Assembly: GCA_018110905.1 (NCBI GenBank)
Contig: JAGBAZ010000013.1
Coordinates: 1-44,564 of the forward strand
DNA from: Oscillospiraceae bacterium
GTDB taxonomy: Bacteria > Bacillota > Clostridia > Oscillospirales > Ruminococcaceae
DNA: 44,564 nucleotides
Reading direction: 5' to 3'
Made by a program: the position numbers and the translations under genes. This document shows positions 22,300-31,100 of the stretch, in pieces. The notes under the pieces are model-generated. The model made no database searches and was not told the DNA's origin. It saw nothing but the letters and a program-made list of their open reading frames with translations. Positions within the stretch are counted from its first letter, which is position 1, and each line of letters starts with the position of its first letter.

Positions 22300-22647
22300 G
22301 TGAACATTGTTACAGCAATTGAAACCATGCGCACCATTGTTGACGCTTATGATAAATTTGAAGCAAAAAAGCTTAAAATAAAAAGGAAGACCGAAAGGCT
22401 TTTGAAAGGTGGTAAATCTATGAAATTCGGAACTGTTATCGGAATTGTTGTCGGTGCTCTTGCACTTATCGCCGCCGGTGCCGCTGCTGCTTATTTCTTT
22501 GTAAAGAAAAAAGGCTGCTGCTGCAACGATGATTGCTGCTGTGATTGCTGCTGCGATGATGAGCTTTTTGACGAATTCCCGGAAGAAGAAGTTTGCTGCG
22601 ATTGTGAACCCGAAGAGGTTCCCGCAGAAGAAGATCTTAAACTCTGA
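22300..22647 (+). CDS. Cysteine-cluster single-pass membrane protein
   Basis: This 115-residue protein (from GTG 22300, with AGAAGG 9 bp upstream) starts with a charged helix (TIVDAYDKFEAKKLKIKRKT). A glycine/alanine-rich membrane segment follows (GIVVGALALIAAGAAAAYFF), then a KKKG stop-transfer and a tail with CCC, CCC, CCC and CC clusters separated by Asp residues, ending acidic. An alternative ATG at 22420 with AAAGGTGG would give 75 residues and only the membrane and tail parts. The tail contains at least twelve cysteines and many acidic residues and could bind metal or form disulfides. I do not recognise a named family. It lies between the PBP and SRP RNA genes with its own promoter. Confidence 0.7.
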   Translation: MNIVTAIETMRTIVDAYDKFEAKKLKIKRKTERLLKGGKSMKFGTVIGIVVGALALIAAGAAAAYFFVKKKGCCCNDDCCCDCCCDDELFDEFPEEEVCCDCEPEEVPAEEDLKL

Positions 22648-22670
22648 TTTTTTTCAAAAAACAAATGACG

Positions 22671-22820
22671 GCGCGGATACGCGCTTTGTCATGCGGCATA
22701 TGGGTCCTGTGCGACAAAAAACCGTGAACCATGTCAGGCGGGGAACCGAGCAGCATTAAGCGGTCTTTTTGGGTGCCGCAGACAAATCTGTGTGCCGTGT
22801 GACAAAGCACATATCCGCGT
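22671..22820 (+). ncRNA. ffs: Signal recognition particle RNA (4.5S-like)
   Basis: The conserved apical domain is visible as CATGTCAGGCGGGGAACCG followed by AGCAGCATTAAG, matching the GUCAGG...GGAA...AGCAGCA signature. Flanking arms pair extensively: GCGGATA with TATCCGC at the outer end and GCTTTGTCA with TGACAAAGC inside. A T-run follows at 22820. It lies just upstream of dnaX, as in many Firmicutes. The RNA is longer than the 100-nt minimum and includes a long terminal helix. Confidence 0.9.
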
Positions 22821-22847
22821 TTTTTATTTTGAAAGGAGGAAATTTAT

Positions 22848-24440
22848 ATGTACCAGGCGCTTTACAGAAAATATCGCCCGAGATTTTTCCGCGACGTTGC
22901 GGGTCAGGAACACATAACTTCCGTCCTTTCCAGGGAAGTTGCCGAAAAAACTTTCGGCCACGCCTATCTTTTCACCGGAAGCCGCGGAATTGGAAAGACC
23001 ACCTGCGCAAAAATTCTTGCGAAGGCAGTAAACTGTCCTTTTGAAAAGGAAGGCGAACCCTGCGGCGAATGTGAGATCTGCCGCGGGATCGATGACGGCT
23101 CCCTTCTCGATATCACCGAAATGGATGCGGCCTCTAACCGCAACATTGATGATATACGCGACCTTCGCTCCGAAGCGAATTTTACTCCCGCAGTCGCAAA
23201 ATACCGTGTTTATATAATCGACGAAGCCCATATGCTTACCAAGGAAGCGGCAAACGCTCTTCTTAAAATTATGGAAGAACCGCCGGAGCACGTTATCTTC
23301 ATTCTTGCAACAACGGAAGTCCACCGCCTTCCGGCAACGATTCTTTCACGCTGCATGCGCTTTGATTACCGCAGAATGCCCCCGGAAGTTATTGCGGAAA
23401 GAGTTAAATTCGTCTGCAAAATGGAACATATCGACATCGATGACGAAGGCGCGATGCTTATCGGAAAACTTGCGGACGGCGGAATGCGCGATGCACTTTC
23501 GCTTCTGGATATCTGCCGTTCTTCCGACGAAACAGTTACCGCGGAAACAGTCAGCAGATGCGCCGGCCTTGCCGGAAGGGAATATCTTTTCGAGCTTACC
23601 GATAAAATTGCGGAGCAGAACATTTCCGAAGTTCTTGGTGCCGTTGATAAACTTTACGAAGGTTCGGCGGACGTTTCGAGAATCTGCGACGAGCTGATAA
23701 ACCATTTCCGCAATCTTATGATAGTTTCCTGCACGAAGGAAGCTTCCGCGATTCTGAAAGTTATGCCAAACGAAATGCTCCGGATCGAAAAACAGGCGAA
23801 GGAATTTTCACAGCCGGAAATTTTTCATGCGGTTTCCGTTTTGCAGGATACCCTTGTTAAAATGTCCAAAAGCGCATCAAAGCGCCTTGAATTTGAACTT
23901 GCGCTGGTAAAACTCTGTTCCCCTGCTTTGAACCAAAGCCAGGAGGCCCTTCTTGCAAGAATAGAAAAACTTGAAAAGGAAGTTGTTCTTCTTAAAGCAA
24001 GGGGCGCGGCGCCGGCGGTGCAGAATCTTCCGGCAGCGGAAGTTCTTCCAAAGGCGGAACCTGCTCCGGTTTACGAAGAAATTCCAGCTGCGAAGCCGGA
24101 TGTTCCTGTTCAGGATGGTTCTTCCGAACCGGAATTTGAAAGCTGGGAGGATATTGTTGAACTTATCAAAGAAAAGAACAGAATGCTTTATTCCTTCCTT
24201 GAAGGTTCGAAGGCATATCTTATCGGAGGAAGAGTTCTTATCGATTCCCCGAACAGCTTCTTTATTGACTATATGCAGAAAACCGGTGATGCAAAAGAGG
24301 TTATTAAAAACGCCATAACCGAAGTTTGCGGAACAAGATACGGAATCGGACCTTATAAAAAAACAGAAAAAAAGGCCGAAGATGACCCTCTTGCACTCCT
24401 TGCAAAAAGAGCGGCGGAAAACGGCATCGGCGGGCTTTGA
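22848..24440 (+). CDS. dnaX: DNA polymerase III subunits gamma/tau
   Basis: This 530-residue clamp-loader ATPase opens the sliding clamp for loading at the replication fork. It shows YQALYRKYRPRFF at the N-terminus, Walker A GSRGIGKTTCAK, the four-cysteine zinc site (NCPFEKEGEPCGECEICRG), Walker B IIDEAHML and the SRC motif in LSRCMRFDY. Domain III ends near residue 360. A proline/alanine-rich linker and a C-terminal tau-like domain that would contact the polymerase follow. GGAGG precedes ATG. It heads the dnaX-ybaB-recR cluster. Confidence 0.97.
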   Translation: MYQALYRKYRPRFFRDVAGQEHITSVLSREVAEKTFGHAYLFTGSRGIGKTTCAKILAKAVNCPFEKEGEPCGECEICRGIDDGSLLDITEMDAASNRNIDDIRDLRSEANFTPAVAKYRVYIIDEAHMLTKEAANALLKIMEEPPEHVIFILATTEVHRLPATILSRCMRFDYRRMPPEVIAERVKFVCKMEHIDIDDEGAMLIGKLADGGMRDALSLLDICRSSDETVTAETVSRCAGLAGREYLFELTDKIAEQNISEVLGAVDKLYEGSADVSRICDELINHFRNLMIVSCTKEASAILKVMPNEMLRIEKQAKEFSQPEIFHAVSVLQDTLVKMSKSASKRLEFELALVKLCSPALNQSQEALLARIEKLEKEVVLLKARGAAPAVQNLPAAEVLPKAEPAPVYEEIPAAKPDVPVQDGSSEPEFESWEDIVELIKEKNRMLYSFLEGSKAYLIGGRVLIDSPNSFFIDYMQKTGDAKEVIKNAITEVCGTRYGIGPYKKTEKKAEDDPLALLAKRAAENGIGGL

Positions 24441-24485
24441 TTTATAAAAAATGACAAAAAATCCGAAATCAGGAGGAATATAATA

Positions 24486-24833
24486 ATGAAAGCAAGACTT
24501 CCCCAGGGATATGGCGGCGGCCCTTCCAACATGCAGGGTATGATCAAACAAGCTCAGAAAATGCAGGAACAGATGACCAATCTTCAGGCAGAGCTTGATG
24601 AAAAAGAATACGATTTCACTGTTGGCGGCGGAATGCTTACCATTCACATGAACGGCAAAAAAGAAATGACCGGAATCGAGATCAAACCCGAAGTTGTTGA
24701 TCCGGACGATATCGAAATGCTCCAGGATCTTATCGTTGCCGGCGTTAACGAGGCTGTTTCCACCATCGAAAAAACCAACAGCGAAGCCATGAACGCAATT
24801 ACCGGAAGCCTCAACATTCCCGGAATGTTCTGA
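24486..24833 (+). CDS. YbaB/EbfC nucleoid-associated protein
   Basis: This 115-residue DNA-binding protein has a Gly-rich N-terminus (GYGGGPSNMQGM), a helix (MIKQAQKMQEQMTNLQAELD) and the family core VGGGMLTIHMNGKKEMTGIE. The position between dnaX and recR is the canonical location. GGAGG precedes ATG. Members bind DNA as dimers and affect nucleoid organisation. Confidence 0.96.
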   Translation: MKARLPQGYGGGPSNMQGMIKQAQKMQEQMTNLQAELDEKEYDFTVGGGMLTIHMNGKKEMTGIEIKPEVVDPDDIEMLQDLIVAGVNEAVSTIEKTNSEAMNAITGSLNIPGMF

Positions 24834-24839
24834 TAAATT

Positions 24840-25439
24840 ATGAATTACCGCGTACTTCCGCTTACAAAGCTTACCGAACATTTTGCCCGTCTTCCCGGAA
24901 TAGGTAAAAAAAGCGCGCAGCGCCTTGCGTTCCATGTTCTCCGCATGCCCGAAGAAGAAGCAAAGGCTTTTGCCGAATCCATTCTTGAAGCAAGGGAAAA
25001 AATCGGTTACTGCGAAGTTTGCAAGAACATAACAGATGCGCCGCGCTGTGCAATTTGCTGTGATGAAACAAGGGACAGAAGCACCATTTGCGTTGTTGAA
25101 GACCCAAGGGACGTTATCGCAATCGAGCGCACCAAGGAATATAACGGACTTTACCACGTTCTCGGCGGACTTATTTCTCCGATGGACGGAGTCGGTCCGG
25201 AAAGCCTTTTTATCAAGGAGCTTCTTCTGCGCCTTGAGGACGCAGAGGTAAAAGAGGTAATAATGGCAACAAACCCCACCGTTGAGGGTGAAGCGACCGC
25301 AATGTACATATCGCGTCTGCTTAAACCCCTTGGGGTGATCGTTTCCCGCCTTGCTTACGGAATCCCCGTTGGCGGAAACCTTGAATATGCGGACGAAGTT
25401 ACCCTTTACCGCGCCATTGAAGGCAGGAACAGAATGTGA
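24840..25439 (+). CDS. recR: Recombination mediator RecR
   Basis: This 199-residue protein helps load RecA with RecF and RecO at gapped DNA. A helix-hairpin-helix (LPGIGKKSAQRLAFHVL) is followed by the C4 zinc finger (CEVCKNITDAPRCAIC) and a Toprim domain that starts at ICVVEDPRDVIAIE. The length is canonical. It begins 4 bp after the ybaB stop, so the two are coupled. The stop codon overlaps the start of a GAGCAC-type palindrome. Confidence 0.97.
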   Translation: MNYRVLPLTKLTEHFARLPGIGKKSAQRLAFHVLRMPEEEAKAFAESILEAREKIGYCEVCKNITDAPRCAICCDETRDRSTICVVEDPRDVIAIERTKEYNGLYHVLGGLISPMDGVGPESLFIKELLLRLEDAEVKEVIMATNPTVEGEATAMYISRLLKPLGVIVSRLAYGIPVGGNLEYADEVTLYRAIEGRNRM

Positions 25440-25444
25440 GCACG

Positions 25445-25469
25445 GGTTTTGAGCACGGTGCTCAAAACC
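25445..25469. repeat. 25-bp perfect GAGCAC palindrome
   Basis: GGTTTTGAGCAC-G-GTGCTCAAAACC is a perfect inverted repeat with a one-base centre, between the recR stop and the smpB ribosome binding site. A related copy with a mismatch occurs near 37487-37505, and TTTGAGCACGG half-sites occur elsewhere (14304, 38990, 39788). As RNA it would fold into a hairpin without a T-run, so it is not a standard terminator. Confidence 0.6.
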
Positions 25470-25498
25470 GAAAAATCATGAAAGGAGGCGAAACAAAA

Positions 25499-25966
25499 GT
25501 GGATAAAAAAGAATCAAGAAAAAGCATTGCAAACAACAAAAAAGCATTTCATGACTATTTTGTTGATGACAAATACGAAGCAGGGATTGAACTTTTCGGA
25601 ACGGAAGTCAAAAGCATCCGCGCCGGTCAGGTCAACCTTAAAGACAGCTGGTGCGACATAAAAAACGGCGAAATTTTTGTCCAGGGAATGCATATAAGCC
25701 CTTACGAAAAGGGAAACATCTTTAACCGCGATCCGCTTCGTGTTCGCCGACTTTTAATGCACAAGCGTGAAATTATGAAGCTTAATGCGGCAATTCAGCA
25801 GCAGGGAATGACCCTTGTTCCGCTGGAACTTTATTTCAGCGGTTCAAGAGTTAAAGTTGCGGTTGGTCTTTGCCGGGGTAAAAAACTTTATGACAAGCGC
25901 GACGATGCCGCAAAACGCGATATGCAGCGTGATATCGAGCGTCATATGAAAGAACAGCGAAGATAA
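25499..25966 (+). CDS. smpB: SsrA-binding protein SmpB
   Basis: This 155-residue protein escorts tmRNA to stalled ribosomes for trans-translation. Family features: ANNKKAFHDYFVDDKYEAGI, LFGTEVKSIRAGQVNLKDSW, and a basic C-terminal tail (KLYDKRDDAAKRDMQRDIER). GTG at 25499 follows AAAGGAGG with good spacing. A frame extension to 25436 would be read through the palindrome and is unlikely. The tmRNA gene follows 36 bp downstream. Confidence 0.96.
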   Translation: MDKKESRKSIANNKKAFHDYFVDDKYEAGIELFGTEVKSIRAGQVNLKDSWCDIKNGEIFVQGMHISPYEKGNIFNRDPLRVRRLLMHKREIMKLNAAIQQQGMTLVPLELYFSGSRVKVAVGLCRGKKLYDKRDDAAKRDMQRDIERHMKEQRR

Positions 25967-26002
25967 CTTCTTTTCCTTCGGGAACCGAAGCTTCTTATAT
26001 TT

Positions 26003-26352
26003 GGGGGCGTAAAGGTTTCGACGGGGGTCTTGAAGCATGAATAGCGGGTAGAGGCGCCCAGCCCTCTATAAAATGGGTAAAAACAATAAACGCTAACAAT
26101 TCTAAATTAGCTATTGCTGCTTAATTAAGCAGCCGTTCTGCCGTTGAGTACCGCGGCTTCGGACAGGGCGTCGATTAGCGGTGAACGACCGGCGGGAGCT
26201 TTTTCCGTACCGCCGTTGTATCAGGAAAATACCGGAAAGGGCAGTTTGAATGCTGTCCGCCTTTTTCGGGAATTTTAAACAACATTCTGCACCCGGAGAA
26301 GTTTGTGTGGACGGGCTTTCGGACAGGGGTTCGACTCCCCTCGCCTCCACCA
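26003..26352 (+). ncRNA. ssrA: Transfer-messenger RNA (tmRNA)
   Basis: The 5' end GGGGGCGTAAAGGTTTCGAC and 3' end TCGACTCCCCTCGCCTCCACCA form the tRNA-like domain, in which GGGGGCG pairs with CGCCTCC. The tag frame follows the AATAAACGCTAAC region and reads A-N-N-S-K-L-A-I-A-A then TAA at 26122-26124. The first tag codon after resumption is inferred. Length is 350 nt. Position next to smpB is common in Firmicutes. Confidence 0.97.
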
Positions 26353-26382
26353 CAGAGTTTCACATAGCGTGAAAAATTAAAG

Positions 26383-26430
26383 AATAAGCCACCTGGTCAA
26401 CATTTGCTGGCCAGGTGGCTTATTTGTTTG
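26383..26430 (+). terminator. Terminator after ssrA
   Basis: The 14-bp stem AATAAGCCACCTGG/CCAGGTGGCTTATT lies 30 bp after the tmRNA 3' end, followed by a short T-rich run. Confidence 0.8.
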
Positions 26431-26522
26431 TGATGCCTTAGATAGCTTTGGTAAAACAGGTTTTCGGATTTTTGTAAAATGCCAATTTTCAGCGTTTTCG
26501 GTGAAGGAGTAACAGGCAGATA

Positions 26523-26861
26523 TTATTTATCCAAAGAAACTGCTTCTATGTATTTATTTATGATGTCTGAAAGAATAAGAACCTGGCTTTCGGAAAGAAT
26601 GCTGATTTTTTCGAAAAAAGCTGCCGAACTTTTGGCCTGAATGTTTCCGAAAAGAATTTCGTCGCTGCTTACCCCAAGAACAACGCAGAGATTTTTTAAT
26701 TTCTCAACGGAAATTCCGACCACGCCGCGTTCCAGATCCGAAATATACTGGGGCGAAACGTCTGTTTTTTCGGCAAGCTGTTCCTGGGTAATTCCGGCTC
26801 TTTCTCTTGCCTTTTTTACATGTTCACCTATTTTTATGTTTATTTCTTTCTTTTCACGCAT
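26523..26861 (-). CDS. XRE-family regulator divergent from the surface-protein locus
   Basis: This 112-residue protein has an XRE domain at about residues 10-65: VKKARERAGITQEQLAEKTD, VSPQYISDLERGVVGIS, and KLKNLCVVLGVSSDEIL. The C-terminal 45 residues form helices that could dimerise. The start at MREKKEINIK (26861), with GGTGA upstream, is preferred over a GTG at 26876. It is divergent from the 27019-37411 operon with a shared palindrome between them, so it probably controls that operon and itself. The direction of control is unknown. Confidence 0.85.
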   Translation of the reverse strand: MREKKEINIKIGEHVKKARERAGITQEQLAEKTDVSPQYISDLERGVVGISVEKLKNLCVVLGVSSDEILFGNIQAKSSAAFFEKISILSESQVLILSDIINKYIEAVSLDK

Positions 26862-26880
26862 CTTATCACCGTCCACACTA

Positions 26881-26893
26881 TTAGTTTAACTAA
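26881..26893. promoter_or_regulatory. Putative operator of the XRE regulator
   Basis: TTAGTT-T-AACTAA is a perfect 13-bp palindrome, 20 bp upstream of the XRE start and 9 bp upstream of a plus-strand -35 element. A looser relative, CTAACAGTTATG, lies at about 26934. Confidence 0.45.
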
Positions 26894-26901
26894 AAGCGGG
26901 A

Positions 26902-26930
26902 TTGACAAACACAATATATAGGTATTATAC
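26902..26930 (+). promoter_or_regulatory. Probable promoter of the surface-protein operon
   Basis: TTGACA (26902-26907) and TTATAC (26925-26930) are separated by 17 bases and lie 89 bp before the TTG start at 27019. It is the only good promoter seen upstream of the locus. Confidence 0.55.
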
Positions 26931-27018
26931 TTACTAACAGTTATGCTATTATCTTTATTTAGTGCTCTTGTACTATTTTCAGTTAATGGTGTTTTTTTAT
27001 TATAAGGAGTTGAGCCGC

Positions 27019-27528
27019 TTGACGGAAAAAGAAATGAAAAAGCTTTCCAGAACCGATTTGCTCCAGATGCTTATCGACCAGAGCGAAGAAATGGAAAAGC
27101 TTAAAGCCGAACTTGAAAAAGCAAAGGCAGAACTTAAAGAAAGAGAAATAGTCCTTTCGGAAGCGGGTTCAATCGCCGAAGCTGCCCTTGCTATAAACGG
27201 TGTTTTTGAAGCGGCCCAGGCTGCAAGTATTCAATATGTTGAAAGCGTAAAAAAACTGAGCGAAAGACAGGATGCTCTTGCCAGGATAAAAGAAAGGGAA
27301 ACCCGGGAAAAATGCGAACGCCAGATTGCAGAAACCCAGCGCCGTTGTTCCGCAATGGAAGCAGAATCAAAAGCAAAATGCGATGCAATGACAATAAAAG
27401 CGGAAGCAGATTCCAAAGCGTACTGGGACGATGTTTCCAAACGGCTTGATAAATTTTATAACGAACATGCCGGTCTTCGCGAACTTCTGTCAATGGTTTA
27501 CCCCAAAAAGGATCAGGACGAAAAATGA
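27019..27528 (+). CDS. Coiled-coil protein of unknown function
   Basis: This 169-residue protein (from TTG at 27019 after AAGGAG) begins LTEKEMKKLSRTDLLQMLID. It then has a long heptad-rich segment (EEMEKLKAELEKAKAELKER). The middle contains Ala-rich helices and a second coiled region with charged residues and three cysteines. No signal peptide or membrane helix is seen, so it is probably cytoplasmic. I recall proteins of this plan (ELSRTDLLQMLLxQSxExExL) next to signal peptidases and sortase loci in Clostridia, but the function is unknown. Its stop codon overlaps the signal peptidase start (ATGA). Confidence 0.75.
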   Translation: MTEKEMKKLSRTDLLQMLIDQSEEMEKLKAELEKAKAELKEREIVLSEAGSIAEAALAINGVFEAAQAASIQYVESVKKLSERQDALARIKERETREKCERQIAETQRRCSAMEAESKAKCDAMTIKAEADSKAYWDDVSKRLDKFYNEHAGLRELLSMVYPKKDQDEK

Positions 27529-28109
27529 GAATAAAGGTAAAAAAACCAATACCCGAAATAAACGAATTAAAAGCCGAACTCAGCAGAGTAAAGTACAAAA
27601 CAAAGTATGTCAACGTTTTAAAAAGTACTATATATACTCTTGTTGTGGTTGCGGCTTTTGCCGTTCTTGTGGCAACTTTATGGATGCCGGTCCTTCAGAT
27701 TTACGGTTCTTCCATGACGCCGACAATTGATGAGGGACAGATCGTTATTTCGGTAAAAGGGAAAAATTTTGAACAGGGGGATCTTGTTGCATTTTATATC
27801 GGCAACAAACTTCTTGTAAAAAGAATAATAGCCTGCCCATCGGATTATGTTCTTGTTGATGAAAACGGAACGGTTTTTGTAAACGGAACGGAACTTTATG
27901 AACCTTATGTAAGCGAAAAATCTTTCGGGGAATGTGATATCGAATATCCTTACCAGGTTCCGGATTCAAAATATTTTTTGATGGGCGACCACCGTGAAAC
28001 TTCGGTTGACAGCCGTGTTTCCGTTGTGGGCTGTATTCCGGAAGAACAGATTGTCGGAAAAATTGTTTTCCGGGTCTGGCCGGTTTCGGATTTCGGAATT
28101 ATTGAATAA
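27525..28109 (+). CDS. Signal peptidase I (locus-specific)
   Basis: This 194-residue membrane protease removes signal peptides of secreted proteins at the outer membrane face. An N-terminal helix (IYTLVVVAAFAVLVATLWM) is followed by the S26 motifs: GSSMTPTI with nucleophile Ser63, LVKRIIACPSD with general base Lys99, and GDHRETSVDSR. The gene overlaps its predecessor by 4 bp and is 42 bp ahead of the giant adhesin. In some streptococcal and clostridial pilus loci a dedicated signal peptidase supports pilus assembly, so that role is plausible here by context. Substrate choice cannot be read. Confidence 0.93.
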   Translation: MRIKVKKPIPEINELKAELSRVKYKTKYVNVLKSTIYTLVVVAAFAVLVATLWMPVLQIYGSSMTPTIDEGQIVISVKGKNFEQGDLVAFYIGNKLLVKRIIACPSDYVLVDENGTVFVNGTELYEPYVSEKSFGECDIEYPYQVPDSKYFLMGDHRETSVDSRVSVVGCIPEEQIVGKIVFRVWPVSDFGIIE

Positions 28110-28151
28110 CAGCAAAAAATTAAAATAAAAAAAGGAAGGAGGGTGCGCGTT

Positions 28152-31100
28152 TTGGAAAGTAATCTTGAACAAAGAATGAAAAAATATGCGAAGAAGAACA
28201 GCCGCAAAAAAATCTGGCTTAAAATTCTTTCTGTGCTTTCCGCTGCTGTGGTTTTTTGCACAACCTATGCGCTCATCCTTCCTGCAATCACACAGGAAAG
28301 GGAAACCTTCTGCGGAACAGAAGAACACATTCATTCCGAAAGTTGCGCGCTTTCCGAAGAGAAAATCCTCATCTGCGAACTTTTGGAGGAAGCGGAGCAT
28401 TTCCATTCGGAAGAATGCTTTGAAAAAATCCTCGCCTGCGAAACGGAAGAAAGGCACCTTCATTCTGAAGAATGCTATTCCGGCGAAGAACTCATCTGCG
28501 AAAAACCGGAAGAACATATCCATTCCGAGGAATGTTATGAATCTTCTCTCCTCTGTGAAATTCCGGAAACCGAAGGTCACGCCCACAGTGAGGATTGTTA
28601 CGAGGTTGAAACAACTTCCTGTATAACAGAGGAACATACCCACAGCCTTGCCTGCTATTCCGATGGAACCGCGGATATTGAAACCGAAGAACAATGGAAT
28701 GCAAGTTTTGCTTTTGAAGATTTGGGCGAGGTTGTTTCCGAAAATCTTATAACGATAGCAAAAAGCCAGCTTGGCTATCACGAAAGCACAAAAAACTATA
28801 TCGTCCTTGAGGACGGAGAAACCATAAAAGGCAGGACCCGTTACGGAGAATGGTACGGAGAACCCTATGCGGACTGGAACATTCTTTTCGCCGGTTTCTG
28901 CCTTGACTATGCAAAGGCGGAAATTCCGTTTGATGCGGACATTGAAAAATGGATTGAGCTTCTTTCTGTACCGGAAACCGATATTTTCAGAAAAGCCGGC
29001 GAACACGAAGCTCTTGCCGGAGATCTGATGTTCTTCGATGAAGATAAAGACGGAAAACCGGACAGAGCGGGAATCATAATCGAAATCACCGAGGACGGTT
29101 ATAAAACGGCAACCGGCGATTACGGCGACAGCGTACAGGCTGTTCCTTATGGAAAAGCGGACGAAACGATTTTCGGCTTTGCGGAAATAGCGATTCCGTC
29201 GCCATATCACTGCGGATTGGAAGAACATATCCACGATAACTGCTTTGATGAAAACGGAAATCTCAGCTGCGGATTTGAAGAACACATACACAGCGAAAGC
29301 TGCCTTGAAGAAAAAACGGAAGAAAACAAGCCGGAATATTTCTGCGGAATGACTGAGCACGCGCATACCAATGAATGCTTCGGTGAAAACGGCGAAACTG
29401 TCTGCGAGGCTGAAGAACATGCTCATACCGAAGAGTGCTTTACTGAAAACACCGAACCGGAATACTTCTGCGGAATGGCTGAGCACGCGCATACCGATGA
29501 ATGCTTCGGTGAAAACGGCGAAACTGTCTGCGAAGCCGAAGAACATGCTCATACTGAGGAATGCCTTTCTGAAAATACCGAACCGATATACTTCTGTAAT
29601 CTTGAAGAACATCTTCATACCGAAGAATGCCTTGACGAAAATGATGAAAACATCTGCGGGCTCAATGAACATCTGCACGATGACAGCTGCCTTACAGAAA
29701 AAGAGGAAAAGGAATTCTGGTGCGGCTTCAATGAGCACACGCACAGCGAAGAATGCTTTGATGAAAACGGCGAAGCGGTTTGCAAAGCCGAGGAACATTC
29801 CCATACAGACAACTGTCGGGTAAGCTTTGAAAACCTTACGGAAGAGGAAAAAGCCCGCATCGAAGAAGTCATAAAAATAATAGACGAACTCCCGACCCCG
29901 GATGAGATCGATCTTAAAATCGAGGAATTTGAGGAAGCGGAGGATTATGAAGGTGAAGAAGCCTGGCTCACCGAAATTTATCGTCAGGTGGGAATGGCAT
30001 ATAAATATTACACCGACCTTCCGGAAAACCACCGTCAGTTTGTTCCCAACAGCGAAAAGCTGATGGAACTTGAATATATCTGGTCCATGGCGATCCTTAT
30101 CGAAATGGAAATTGCGGACACCATAGATTACAGTTCCGGAATGTTCACCGGAACAAAGGCTTTTGTCCTCTATACAAAAGGCGCAAACGGATATTACGCC
30201 TTCAACGGAACGGGAAAAGCCGTTCCGATAAATATCGATTCAAACGGCGTTATAACCGCGAATGTAAACAACAGGAACGAACTTCTCTGGACCTTTGAAC
30301 GAAGGTCAACGAACACCTATCTTATAAAAAACCTTTCCTCCGGAAGATATATGCACACATATTCTTATAGCGGCGGCGCAATCACAACTTCCGGCGCTTA
30401 CCAGAGCACCGTTGTCACCGCAACCGGCGGGGTTAAAATCCGGAGCAACAGTTCCGATTACGCAAGGCTTGATGAAGCGAACCGTACCTTCCTCCCGACA
30501 ACAAACGCAAATGCCGCGGCAATATACAACTTCGGCGTTTACGATAGTTCAAACCAGGTTTATATCTGGATAGACGGAACAAACGGCGAAATGGATTATC
30601 TTGCGGGTTCTGATGATATCGGTTATTCCCTAAAGAAAGGCGAAAGCTTTATTCTTCCGGAAAACTGGAAATCTCCGGACGGATACAATTATAAAGTACA
30701 GGGCTGGTACGATATAATCGACGGAGAATATTATTTGCCCGGCGCTGAAATATCCCCGACGAAGAACACCGTTTTCTATGCGGACTGGGTACCCGCAAGC
30801 TATGATATCGGCCAGTTCAACGCAAGCGTTTCCCCAACGGTAAGCACAAGCGACTTTATTACAACAAGGGTTTATGATTACAGTCCTTTCTTCAACTTCC
30901 CTTATGTAAATGCAAATGTCACAGTTGATGCTTCCGGACACAGTGAAACCTGGTCCATAAAATCAACACAGAAAGGCGCCGGAAACCTTATTTTCCGCGA
31001 CTGGAGCGGCGGAAAACTTTCTTATCCGAGCAATTCGGATAACGGCGATAATAAATATACCGGCGATAACACAAACCCGAACCTTCTGAGCGCGGAAGTC

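Noticed and set aside
25445..25469. Terminator of recR
   Set aside because: The palindrome lacks a T-run and lies immediately before the smpB ribosome binding site, so it does not look like an intrinsic terminator.
28305..29820. CRISPR array, because of regularly spaced repeats
   Set aside because: The repeats are in frame within one long gene, vary at third positions and encode HxH...C motifs. There are no unique spacers and no cas genes.
27966..30032. Minus-strand frame of 688 codons opposite the adhesin
   Set aside because: Its Phe/Arg-rich composition mirrors the Glu/His-rich coding strand, and it has no ribosome binding site. It is a shadow of the adhesin repeats.
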